From the NCBI GenBank assembly GCA_003551565.1, contig PUMZ01000305.1:1-35960 (forward strand): a DNA stretch of 35,960 bases, written 5' to 3'. Each line of letters begins with the position of its first letter. The stretch's first letter is position 1. This document shows positions 1 to 11,296 of this stretch, piece by piece. The stretch is from Candidatus Brocadiaceae bacterium (GTDB taxonomy: Bacteria; Planctomycetota; Brocadiia; SM23-32). Both the position numbers and the translations under genes were made by a program. Under the pieces are notes generated by a model that did no database searches, was not told where the DNA came from, and saw nothing but the letters and a program-made list of their open reading frames with translations.

Positions 1-105
1 CGCAGAGATCGCAGAGTGCGCAGAGAACGGCTTCTATTACGATTGCGACCTTCTTTAAAATAATTATTCGTCTTTCTCTGCGTTCTCAGCGTGCTCTGCG
101 GTTAG
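1..105. repeat. CGCAGAG-rich imperfect inverted repeat at window edge
   Basis: cgcagagatcgcagagtgcgcagagaacgg at 1-30; the reverse complement of ~76-102 reads ccgcagagcacgctgagaacgcagaga. Truncated by the window start. Confidence 0.55.
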
Positions 106-232
106 TTCTTTGCCTTTCTAGCTCAAAACCTAAACCTTAAACGTCATTCGGACTTACGCAACTAAGCACTATCCGGCCGGGAAGGTACGTTTTCACCAGG
201 TCCCGGCCTGTATGCCGGATGAGGCCATGTGA

Positions 233-901
233 TCAAACATTGCCGGTGCGCAGCATGTCATCGATATCGATGCATTCATAGTCCGTTATGTATTTGTCGG
301 CGCCGGGCGCCGAACGGGGATCTCCCACTCCGACGACGTTCATTCCGGCGGCGCTTGCGGCTTCGATTCCGGCCTGGGCGTCTTCAAAGACCAGGCATTG
401 TTCGGGCTCCACCTCCAATTTGCAGGCGCCCGCCAGAAAGATCTGCGGGTCCGGCTTTGCATGTTCGATATCGTTTCCGGACACGACGGCCTGAAAATAC
501 TTTTCCAGGCGGAGTTTGCGGAGCACGGCGCGGGCGTTTTTGCTGGAGGAACAAAGGGCAAGCCTGATGTTGCGTGCTCGGAGCGCATCGAGAAAGTCCA
601 TAACGCCGCTGTACATATCCGCCCGGTTCAATTCCTCTTGGAGCATTTTCCGGTAGAAATCATTTTTCATCCCGGCATATTCCGCTTTTTCCGAATCGGA
701 GGCTTCAATGCCGTTATGGTCGAGGATGACCTGCAGGGAGGCCAGCCTGGGTATTCCGCGCAGCCTGTGGTTCAGCGTTTCATCGAAGTCCCATCCCATT
801 CGGTCGGCGAGCATTTTCCAGCTCTTATAATGGTATTTGTCCGTAAAAACAATAACCCCGTCGAGGTCAAAGATAACCGCAGTAATGAGATTCTTCGTCA
901 T
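233..901 (-). CDS. pgmB: Beta-phosphoglucomutase-like HAD hydrolase
   Basis: DLDGVI HAD motif I, HYKSW and GIPRLASL cap residues, CSSSKN and FEDAQAGIEAA motifs typical of beta-PGM. Confidence 0.85.
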   Translation of the reverse strand: MTKNLITAVIFDLDGVIVFTDKYHYKSWKMLADRMGWDFDETLNHRLRGIPRLASLQVILDHNGIEASDSEKAEYAGMKNDFYRKMLQEELNRADMYSGVMDFLDALRARNIRLALCSSSKNARAVLRKLRLEKYFQAVVSGNDIEHAKPDPQIFLAGACKLEVEPEQCLVFEDAQAGIEAASAAGMNVVGVGDPRSAPGADKYITDYECIDIDDMLRTGNV

Positions 902-928
902 ATGGTTGTCCTGAGGAAGACCCTGAGG

Positions 929-2626
<1,698 letters not shown>

Positions 2627-2674
2627 AGGACGCTAATGATCCGAAGCTCGTGGAAAAATGACAGTCTTTAACGG

Positions 2675-5371
2675 TTATTGGATATCGGCAAGGTTCTGGA
2701 TAATCTTCTCCAGCTTGCCCCGTAATTCCACAGATCTCTGCTTCTGGCGTCGAACGATTTCCACCGGAGCGTTGGCGAGGAATTCCGGAGTATCGAGTTG
2801 TCTTTCGATCTTGCCGATATGATCCATCACATCGCGGCGCTGTTCTTCCAACCGCTTCTTTTCTTCTTCGAGCTCTATCAGTCCTTCCAGTTTGAAAAAG
2901 ATTTCCGTAGTATGTACGACGCTGGTTGCGGAATGTGCCGGTTTGGCCGCCTCGACGCCGCACTGAAGGTCCTTCAGCACCGCCATTTTGGTCAGGAACG
3001 ATTTGTGGCATTCAACGAGATCGGCCGTTGCTTTATCGGGAGCGGAAACGACGATTTCCAGCGGCATGTTTTCTGCAATCCCTTTTTCTTTCCTGAGGCG
3101 CCTGGCCGCCGAGATGATCTTTTGCATGTAATCCATATGCCTCTCGGTCTCATCGTCATGCCATTCTTCCTCATAATCCGGCCAGCGGGCAGCCATCAGA
3201 GCCTTTCCGTGTCCGGCGTCGGCAGGCGTCTTTTTTCCCGGGTTTTCGTTCAGCTTTTGCCAGAGAATTTCACTCAGAAAGGGGGTAAAGGGGTGCATAA
3301 GTCTCAGGCTGCAGTCGAGGACTTCGGCCAACGTCTCATGTACGGCTTCCGGGTCGGAGCGATCTTTGACGGCCTCAAGGTACCAGTCGCAGAAATCGTG
3401 CCAGAAAAAATCATACAGGCAGTGGGCCGCTTCGTTGACCCTGAAGGCTTCGAGTTCGGCGGTCATACGGCGCACGGTTCCCTGGAGCCTGCTCAGTATC
3501 CACCGGTCTTCAAAACTGCGCTCCGGTCCCCCGTCTCCCGGGACGCCGGGGTTCTCCGGCTCCCGCGCATCAAGGGTCATCAGGGCAAAGCGCGTGGCAT
3601 TCCACACTTTATTGGCAAAATTGCGCCCCATCTGAAACTTCGATTCGCTCAATTTGACGTCCTGACCTTCACTGGTCAGCATGATCAGGCTGAACCGTAC
3701 GGCGTCGGCCCCGTATCTGTCGATCATTTCGATCGGGTCGATTCCGTTACCGAGGGATTTGGACATCTTGCGCCCCAGATCGTCCAGGATCGTGCCGTGA
3801 ATCAGCACATCCCGGAACGGCACTTTGCCGGTCAACTCCAGCCCCGTCATGATCATCCGTGCGACCCAGAAATAGATGATGCCGCGGTCGGTGATAAGCG
3901 TGCTGGTCGGATAGTAACGCTTCAGTTCTTCGGTCTCCTCCGGCCATCCCAGCGTGCTGAACGGCCACAGGGCGCTGGAGAACCAGGTATCCAGCACGTC
4001 CTCGTCCTGTTCGAACCGCTCCCCGCCGCAGTTATCGCATCTTTCGGGGACCTCACGCGCCACGGCTGCACTTTCGCAATCCAGGCAATAATAAACAGGC
4101 AGGCGGTGTCCCCACCATATCTGGCGGCTGATGCACCAGTCCCGCACGTTCTCCAGCCAGCTCTTGTAGAAATCCGTCCATCGCTTCGGGTGGAAACTCA
4201 CGCGCTCATCTTCGGCTGCAGCGATCGCCTTGCGGGCCAGTGGTTCCATCCTGACGAACCACTGGTCCGAGAGGTAGGGTTCAACGACCACATGGCAGCG
4301 GTAGCAGTGGCCGACCGAATGTTCATAGGGCTCCACCCCCTCGAGTTCCTCCCGTTCCCTGAGTTCCTCAACCAGCGCCTCCCTGCACTCGAACCGGTCC
4401 ATGCCTTCATACTTCTCACCGGCCTCGATCGTCATATTCCCCTTTTCCCCGATCACCGGAATGACGGGCAGGTCGTGGCGACGGCCCATTTCGAAATCGT
4501 TGGGGTCATGGGCGGGAGTTACTTTGACGGCTCCCGTCCCGAACTCGGGATCCACCAGGGCGTCGGCGATGATCGGGATTTCCCGGCCGACGACGGGCAG
4601 AACGATCCGGCGTCCTATCAGGTGCCTGTAGCGATGGTCCTCGGGGTGGACGGCCACCGCCGTGTCCCCGAGCATGGTTTCCGGACGCGTGGTGGCAACG
4701 GTAATGTACTCGTGGCCGTCGTCTTTGAAACTGTAACGTATATACCACAGATGCCCCTCATGCTCTTCGTGTTCGACCTCATCGTCGGCAAGAGCGGTTC
4801 CGCATCGGGGGCACCAGTTGATAATATACTTGCCCCTGTAGATCAGCCCTTTGTTGTAGAGAGTTATGAAAGTTTCCAGGACGGCTTCACTCAACCCTTT
4901 GTCCATTGTGAAGCGTTCACGCTCCCAGTCCAGCGAACTGCCCAGACGCCTCAACTGATCGGTGATGCGGTCCCCGTATTGCTCTTTCCACTGCCAGACG
5001 CGTTCGATAAACTTCTCGCGTCCCAGGTCCCAGCGGTGCAGACCCTCTTTCGCAAGCTGTTGTTCGACAACATTCTGCGTGGCTATTCCGGCATGATCGG
5101 TTCCCGGCATCCATAGCGTATTGTAGCCCTGCATGCGTCGCCATCGTATGAATATGTCCTGGAGGGTGTTATTCAGAGCATGTCCCATATGCAGGGCCCC
5201 CGTCACATTCGGGGGCGGGATGACGATCGTGTAGGGTTCTCCTGCATCGGACGGATCGGGGTGGAAGAAGTTCCCGGATTCCCAGAATCTGTAAATCCGT
5301 TCCTCGACCTCCCCGTGCTCGTAACGGGTCCCTATTTCGATTGAATCTTTGCGGTCCGTTTCTGTTGTCAT
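2675..5371 (-). CDS. valS: Valine--tRNA ligase
   Basis: PPPNVTGALHMGHALNNTLQD (HIGH), KMSKSLGNGIDP (KMSKS), coiled-coil C-terminus, 898 aa. Confidence 0.97.
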   Translation of the reverse strand: MTTETDRKDSIEIGTRYEHGEVEERIYRFWESGNFFHPDPSDAGEPYTIVIPPPNVTGALHMGHALNNTLQDIFIRWRRMQGYNTLWMPGTDHAGIATQNVVEQQLAKEGLHRWDLGREKFIERVWQWKEQYGDRITDQLRRLGSSLDWERERFTMDKGLSEAVLETFITLYNKGLIYRGKYIINWCPRCGTALADDEVEHEEHEGHLWYIRYSFKDDGHEYITVATTRPETMLGDTAVAVHPEDHRYRHLIGRRIVLPVVGREIPIIADALVDPEFGTGAVKVTPAHDPNDFEMGRRHDLPVIPVIGEKGNMTIEAGEKYEGMDRFECREALVEELREREELEGVEPYEHSVGHCYRCHVVVEPYLSDQWFVRMEPLARKAIAAAEDERVSFHPKRWTDFYKSWLENVRDWCISRQIWWGHRLPVYYCLDCESAAVAREVPERCDNCGGERFEQDEDVLDTWFSSALWPFSTLGWPEETEELKRYYPTSTLITDRGIIYFWVARMIMTGLELTGKVPFRDVLIHGTILDDLGRKMSKSLGNGIDPIEMIDRYGADAVRFSLIMLTSEGQDVKLSESKFQMGRNFANKVWNATRFALMTLDAREPENPGVPGDGGPERSFEDRWILSRLQGTVRRMTAELEAFRVNEAAHCLYDFFWHDFCDWYLEAVKDRSDPEAVHETLAEVLDCSLRLMHPFTPFLSEILWQKLNENPGKKTPADAGHGKALMAARWPDYEEEWHDDETERHMDYMQKIISAARRLRKEKGIAENMPLEIVVSAPDKATADLVECHKSFLTKMAVLKDLQCGVEAAKPAHSATSVVHTTEIFFKLEGLIELEEEKKRLEEQRRDVMDHIGKIERQLDTPEFLANAPVEIVRRQKQRSVELRGKLEKIIQNLADIQ

Positions 5372-5380
5372 TTTTACATT

Positions 5381-6373
5381 TCAGTCGTCAAAGGCTGCAT
5401 CGAATGCCTGGCTGCCGGGCTCAAAATCGGCATCTTTCACGAATTCACATGCTTCCCGGGCGCCATGTTCCCTGTCCATGCCGCTGTCTTCCCATTCGAC
5501 GGACAGTGGACCGTCGTATCCGATTCTGTTCAGGGCCCTGATGATCTCTTCGAAGTCGACGTCGCCCCGTCCCAGGCTCCGGAAATCCCAGCCCCGGTCC
5601 AGCTCGCCGAAGTTAAGGTGGGAGCTGAGGATGCCGCGGCGTCCATCAAGCGTCACCGCACAGTCTTTCATGTGGACGTGATAGATCCGCTCGGGGAAGG
5701 TTTCGATGAACTTCACCGGATCGATCCCCTGCCAGAGGAGGTGGCTGGGATCGAAATTAAAACCGAACTCCGCCCGCCCGTCCAGCGCGTCCAGGGCCCG
5801 TTCGGCGGTCACGATATCGAATGCTATTTCGGTCGGATGCACTTCCAGCGCGAAGCGGACTCCATGTTCAGCGAATACGTCCAGTATCGGATTCCAGCGT
5901 TCGGCGAGCAATTTGAACCACGCCTCAATCGTATCCTCATCCACCGGCGGAAAAGAATACAGCAATGGCCATATGGAACTTCCGGTGAAACCACAGACGA
6001 CATCGAGACCGAGATTGGCGGCGGATCGTGCACTGTTTTTCAACGATTCGACGGCCCAGTTGCGGATTGCATCGGGATTGCCGGCGCAATCAGGGGGCGC
6101 AAAACCGTCATGGCGCACGTCGATATTGTCGAGCACGCACTGTCCCGCCAGGTGGTTGCTGATCGCCCAGCATTTCAGTCCGTGCTTGGCCAGGAGGGCT
6201 TTTTTTTCGTCGCAGTAATCGACGCTTTCAGCCCCTTTGGCCGGATCGAAGTGATCTCCCCAGCAGGCCAATTCCAGGCCGTCATAACCCCAGTCAGCGG
6301 CCTTCTGAGTGATGTCCTCCACCGGCAGGTCCGCCCATTGTCCTGTAAAAAGTGTAACGTTCCTTGCCATCAT
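5381..6373 (-). CDS. Sugar phosphate isomerase/epimerase (xylose isomerase-like TIM barrel)
   Basis: AP-endonuclease-2 family TIM-barrel pattern (VEWEDSGMDREHG, FEIIRALNRIGYDGPLSVE). Start moved to MMARNVTL (6373): it has a GGGAG SD and avoids overlapping the upstream gene; the longer ORF extends to 6496. Confidence 0.82.
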   Translation of the reverse strand: MMARNVTLFTGQWADLPVEDITQKAADWGYDGLELACWGDHFDPAKGAESVDYCDEKKALLAKHGLKCWAISNHLAGQCVLDNIDVRHDGFAPPDCAGNPDAIRNWAVESLKNSARSAANLGLDVVCGFTGSSIWPLLYSFPPVDEDTIEAWFKLLAERWNPILDVFAEHGVRFALEVHPTEIAFDIVTAERALDALDGRAEFGFNFDPSHLLWQGIDPVKFIETFPERIYHVHMKDCAVTLDGRRGILSSHLNFGELDRGWDFRSLGRGDVDFEEIIRALNRIGYDGPLSVEWEDSGMDREHGAREACEFVKDADFEPGSQAFDAAFDD

Positions 6374-6423
6374 CTGCTCTCCCGTAAAAAGTGAATGTTT
6401 GCCATGCCCTCCGACCGGACCAT

Positions 6424-7587
<1,164 letters not shown>

Positions 7588-7637
7588 AGCCGCACCTCCC
7601 GTCATCTCGAAGATTCATTCCTGTTCACTTGTATGCC

Positions 7638-7665
7638 ATTGTATAGAAATTGCTACGGGTGTCAA
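7638..7665 (-). promoter_or_regulatory. Sigma-70-type promoter for the Gfo/Idh-isomerase-valS-rpoD-pgmB run
   Basis: Minus strand TTGACA-N16-TACAAT, about 50 bp upstream of the 7587 start. Confidence 0.6.
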
Positions 7666-7812
7666 ACGAATCGCCCCCGATCACATCAAGGGGGGTTCGT
7701 CCCCGGGTCCCGGGCGGCCGTTCGTTACCATACAGCGGCAAATTGCGGGCCTTCTGCTGACCGTCGGATCGGCAGGCGGAAATGGAAATTGCTTAAAAAA
7801 CGGGGGCATCAC

Positions 7813-7841
7813 TTGACTGCCGTTCGAGGGAACGTTAAAAT
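7813..7841 (+). promoter_or_regulatory. Sigma-70-type promoter for tRNA-Phe
   Basis: TTGACT-N17-TAAAAT, -10 box 28 nt before the tRNA 5' end. Confidence 0.7.
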
Positions 7842-7869
7842 ATGCAGGGTCGGATACCGTAAGCTCGGT

Positions 7870-7944
7870 GGGCAGGTAGCTCAGGGGTAGAGCACGGCCC
7901 TGAAAAGGCCGGTGTCGTCGGTTCGATTCCGACCCTGCCCACCA
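7870..7944 (+). tRNA. tRNA-Phe (GAA)
   Basis: Cloverleaf: acceptor GGGCAGG/CCTGCCC, anticodon arm CGGCC-CTGAAAA-GGCCG, T arm GTCGG-TTCGATT-CCGAC, encoded CCA. Confidence 0.96.
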
Positions 7945-7960
7945 CCCCATGTTCCGGCAA

Positions 7961-8164
7961 TCACTCGACCGGCTCCGAAGGTCGGATGAGGATAACAGCG
8001 TTAACCATCACCTGCATCTCACCGTCTTCGGTCTGAAGTATCAGGTAATTTTGTCCTGCTTCGTTGAGTTCCCCGGCGATTTGTTTGCCGTTTGAAAGCA
8101 AAACATTGATTTTTTTGCCGAACCATTCCGGCTTAACAGTGTTTTTTGATTGGGCGTGCAACAT
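7961..8164 (-). CDS. Small Sm/Hfq-like protein (67 aa)
   Basis: GKKINVLLSNGKQIAGELNEAGQNYLILQTEDGEMQVMVNAVILIRPSEPVE aligns by eye with the Hfq Sm fold ([25 protein letters not shown]...MVYKHAISTVVPSRPV). Strong SD AAGGAG. Confidence 0.7.
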   Translation of the reverse strand: MLHAQSKNTVKPEWFGKKINVLLSNGKQIAGELNEAGQNYLILQTEDGEMQVMVNAVILIRPSEPVE

Positions 8165-8291
8165 CGTTTTTTCTCCTTAGTTTGCTTGAATTATTAAGAA
8201 ACCGCCTGTCCTGTGAGCAAAGCGTCGTTGTCCTGAAGCTGTTATCGGCTTAAAGAATCGCGGCGCCACAGGCGGGGATGAGGCGGGAAGG

Positions 8292-8368
8292 TGGTGGGCG
8301 GTACTGGACTCGAACCAGTGGCCTCTACCGTGTCGGGGTAGCGCTCTCGCCAGCTGAGCTAACCGCCC
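8292..8368 (-). tRNA. tRNA-Val (GAC), loop CCGACAC
   Basis: Minus strand cloverleaf: acceptor GGGCGGT/ACCGCCC, D arm GCTC..GAGC, anticodon arm CTACC-CCGACAC-GGTAG, T arm ACTGG-TTCGAGT-CCAGT, encoded CCA. Confidence 0.93.
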
Positions 8369-8380
8369 ATTGGATGCATC

Positions 8381-8409
8381 ATTTTAAGCGATTCTGTTTT
8401 GCATGTCAA
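8381..8409 (-). promoter_or_regulatory. Sigma-70-type promoter for tRNA-Val (and possibly the Hfq-like gene)
   Basis: Minus strand TTGACA-N17-TAAAAT, just upstream of the tRNA 5' end. Confidence 0.7.
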
Positions 8410-8474
8410 AAGTATTGTCCGCTGTCGAACATTTTTTCCACAATAAAATCATAAGAATATGACGGTGAAAATTT

Positions 8475-9602
8475 ATGAATGATTACACTATAAGGCCTGC
8501 CGAAGATTGTCAGCTGGACGCTGTTTCTCTGGGAGAAGTCATGCTGCGGATCGACCCCGGCGACGTGCCGTCCGCCCGCGCCCGCAGTGCGCGAATCTGG
8601 CACGGGGGGGGAGAGATCAATGTTGCCGAGGGGCTCAGCTATTGTTTCGATATGCGCACGGCCGCCGTGACGGCGCTTGTGGATGACGGTGTCGGACGCA
8701 ACATCCAGAATCAGCTGCGCGAGGCGGGAGTGGATACCACCGGTATCATATGGTTTATTCCGGGCGGCTCCGGAAAGTTCTCAACCGACAGGAAAGGTAC
8801 GATCTGCAACGGGATCAACTTCACGTGGAGCGGCAAGGGGGTTTTACCCTCGCTGACCGAATATTACCGGGCACACAGCGCCATAGCCCGGATAGAGCCG
8901 GGCGACTTCGATTGGGACAGGATTTTCGGCGGGGGGGTGCGCTGGTTCCACACCGGGGGCATCTACACGTTGCTCTCTTCCTCCTCCGCACCTGTGGCGC
9001 TTGAAGCTTTCAAGGCCGCCGGCGAACACGGCGCCTTCCGTTCCTTCGATCTGAACTACCGTTCGAAGGTCGAGCCGGACAAGGAAAAAGCGCGCGACCA
9101 GAACAGGGAAATAGTTCCTCATACGGACTTTCTTGTGGGCAATCAGGACGACTTCTCCGATGCACTGGGCGAGGAAACAGAGGAAGCTGCCGACGAGTCG
9201 TTCGAGGCCTGGCTTGAGGCATACAAGGACATGCTAAGGCGCGTGTCGAAGAAGTATTCCAATTTGAAGCTTATCGGCACGCAGTTGCGAAGCGCCCTGA
9301 GTGCAGACCGCATCCATTGGGGCGCTGTTCTGTATGAGGTGGGCACCGACACCATGCATGTGGCGCCGGTGAGGCGTAATATCGAGATTGCCGACCGAAC
9401 CGGGGGGGGCGATTCGTTCCTGTCGGGAACGGCAGCGGCGCTGCTCCAGGGCAAGGAACCGGCCGAGGCCGTTCAATGGGGAGCCGCTCACGGCATCTGC
9501 GTGCAGGAGACGGCCGGGGACACCTCCATGGTCAAGCAACGCGACGTCCTGCAGGAAGTGAAACGCGCCGCCACCGGGGGTGGGGTCAGCGCGCTCAGGT
9601 AA
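8475..9602 (+). CDS. PfkB-family sugar kinase (2-keto-3-deoxygluconate kinase-like)
   Basis: VSLGEVMLRIDPG N-terminus, WHGGGEINVAEGLSY, and ADRTGGGDSFLSGTAAALL anion-hole/catalytic motif. Confidence 0.82.
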   Translation: MNDYTIRPAEDCQLDAVSLGEVMLRIDPGDVPSARARSARIWHGGGEINVAEGLSYCFDMRTAAVTALVDDGVGRNIQNQLREAGVDTTGIIWFIPGGSGKFSTDRKGTICNGINFTWSGKGVLPSLTEYYRAHSAIARIEPGDFDWDRIFGGGVRWFHTGGIYTLLSSSSAPVALEAFKAAGEHGAFRSFDLNYRSKVEPDKEKARDQNREIVPHTDFLVGNQDDFSDALGEETEEAADESFEAWLEAYKDMLRRVSKKYSNLKLIGTQLRSALSADRIHWGAVLYEVGTDTMHVAPVRRNIEIADRTGGGDSFLSGTAAALLQGKEPAEAVQWGAAHGICVQETAGDTSMVKQRDVLQEVKRAATGGGVSALR

Positions 9603-9768
9603 GCGCTCAGCATTTCCATATCGACAACACATTGCCGGCGCATTGAAAGGGTGAAGCCGTTTGCCGTTGCCGTAAGTTGTTGCCTTTGTTATTTATCCTT
9701 TTTCAAGTTTTGCTTTGAAAAAAGAATGGGGTTTTTCGTGTTTTGCCCCGTCCGGGGGACAGATCGTT

Positions 9769-10233
9769 ATGCGGGAAAAGGGAGCGAGACTGTACTGGAT
9801 ATTGCCCGGCAGACTTGCCGGTATGGCGCATCCGGGCCAGAGCGATGCTGTGCTGGACGGATTGCGCGAGGCCGGAATCGGTGCGATCGTCACTCTTACG
9901 CAGAGGGCGCTGAGCGGAGAGGCGGTCAATAAATTCGGATTTGAATATTTGCATTTGCCGGTTAAAGATTTTTGCGCGCCCGCCCCCGGTCAGGTGGAGC
10001 GTTTTGTACGTTTTTGCGATGAGCAGACAGCCGCCGGCAGGGCGGTCGCTGTGCATTGCAGGGCCGGGATAGGCCGCACCGGCGTTATGCTGGCATGTTA
10101 TCTGGTGCATCTGGGCGAGGAACCGCGTGCGGCGATACGCAAAGTGCGCAAAGTGCGGCCCGGCGCGCTGGAGAGCGCCGAGCAGGAAAATGCTGTCTAT
10201 GAGTTCGTGGCGGTTGATCACGGTAGTTCTTAG
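9769..10233 (+). CDS. Dual-specificity protein phosphatase, DUSP23-like
   Basis: HCRAGIGRTG (HCX5R) P-loop, WILPGRLAGMAHP N-terminus, VRPGALESAEQENAVYEFV. Start chosen at MREKGARLYW with GGGGGA upstream; longer ORF from 9715. Confidence 0.85.
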   Translation: MREKGARLYWILPGRLAGMAHPGQSDAVLDGLREAGIGAIVTLTQRALSGEAVNKFGFEYLHLPVKDFCAPAPGQVERFVRFCDEQTAAGRAVAVHCRAGIGRTGVMLACYLVHLGEEPRAAIRKVRKVRPGALESAEQENAVYEFVAVDHGSS

Positions 10234-10437
10234 CTTTGATGCAGCAGACGGCCGCCCCCGGAGTTGTTGCGTTCGGCGCCATAAAATGATTGCCCCGGAC
10301 GGGTGTCCGGCCGACTTCTGGAAGGAGGAGCAACTGCCGCGCGGCGTGCGAAGTTCCTGTGTTCTTGAATGATTTGCGGGGCGCTATCGGGCCGGTTTGC
10401 AGTTTTCTGAGGACTTAGCGAACAGGAGAGAAAAGCG

Positions 10438-11274
10438 ATGTATTTTTCGGGCATATCGGATGAAGCCGGCAAGGATATCGATACACAGATCAGGGCGCAC
10501 CGGGAACTGGGATGGAAACACATTGAGCTCCGAAATGTTGATGGTGTGAATGTGACCGACCTTTGCGATGAAACTTTTGAAGTTGTCTCCGGGAAGGTCG
10601 CATCAGCGGGTCTTGCCGTCTCTGATTTTGGTTCCCAGTTATGCAACTGGTCGCGGCCGATTACCAAGCATCCCGGGATCGACGTCCAAGAGTTGAAACG
10701 GGCTGTGCCCAGGATGCATCAACTGGGATGCAAGTACATACGCACGATGAGCTATCCCAATGCCGGATGGCCGGACGAACGGTGGAGGCGCGAGGTGGTC
10801 GAGCGCCTGACGGCGCTTGCGGCGATAGCCGAAGATAACGGTATCGTTCTTGTCCACGAAAACTGTGACGGGTGGGGCGGGCAGGGTCCCGGTCAGACAC
10901 TCGAGTTGCTCGAGTCGGTGGGTTCGGAAAGTTTGAAACTGGTGTGGGATACGGGCAATCCGATTGCACATGATCAGGACGCTTGGGATTATTACAGGCA
11001 GGTCCGGGACCACATCGTGTATGTCCATATCAAGGATGCTGTCAAAGAGCCGGACGGGGGGATACGTTATACTTTTCCGGGTGAAGGAGACGGCCGGGTG
11101 CAAGATGTCCTGTCCGATCTCAAAAGCAGGGGCTATCAGGGGGGGCTGTCGATTGAGCCGCACCTTGCCGCCGTTGTTCACGAGGGCAAAGAGGCCTCTT
11201 CGGAGCAGCGGGCTTACACGACGTATGTTGAGTATGGACGGCGGTTGATGGAGCTGGTGGACCGCATTGATTGA
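10438..11274 (+). CDS. Sugar phosphate isomerase/epimerase (TIM barrel)
   Basis: VLVHENCDGWGGQGPGQTLELLE, LVWDTGNP, VYVHIKDAV and GGLSIEPH patterns; SD AGGAGAG. Confidence 0.85.
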   Translation: MYFSGISDEAGKDIDTQIRAHRELGWKHIELRNVDGVNVTDLCDETFEVVSGKVASAGLAVSDFGSQLCNWSRPITKHPGIDVQELKRAVPRMHQLGCKYIRTMSYPNAGWPDERWRREVVERLTALAAIAEDNGIVLVHENCDGWGGQGPGQTLELLESVGSESLKLVWDTGNPIAHDQDAWDYYRQVRDHIVYVHIKDAVKEPDGGIRYTFPGEGDGRVQDVLSDLKSRGYQGGLSIEPHLAAVVHEGKEASSEQRAYTTYVEYGRRLMELVDRID

Positions 11275-11296
11275 GGCTGTGGCCGGAGGCGATCAA

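Noticed and set aside
2798-5116. 772-aa plus-strand ORF
   Set aside because: Lies wholly antisense to valS; long antisense frames are expected in GC-rich coding DNA and the protein has no recognisable domain.
7681-7950. 89-aa minus-strand ORF beginning MGWWAGSESNRRHRPFQGRALPLSYLP
   Set aside because: Reverse-strand translation through tRNA-Phe, a common annotation artefact.
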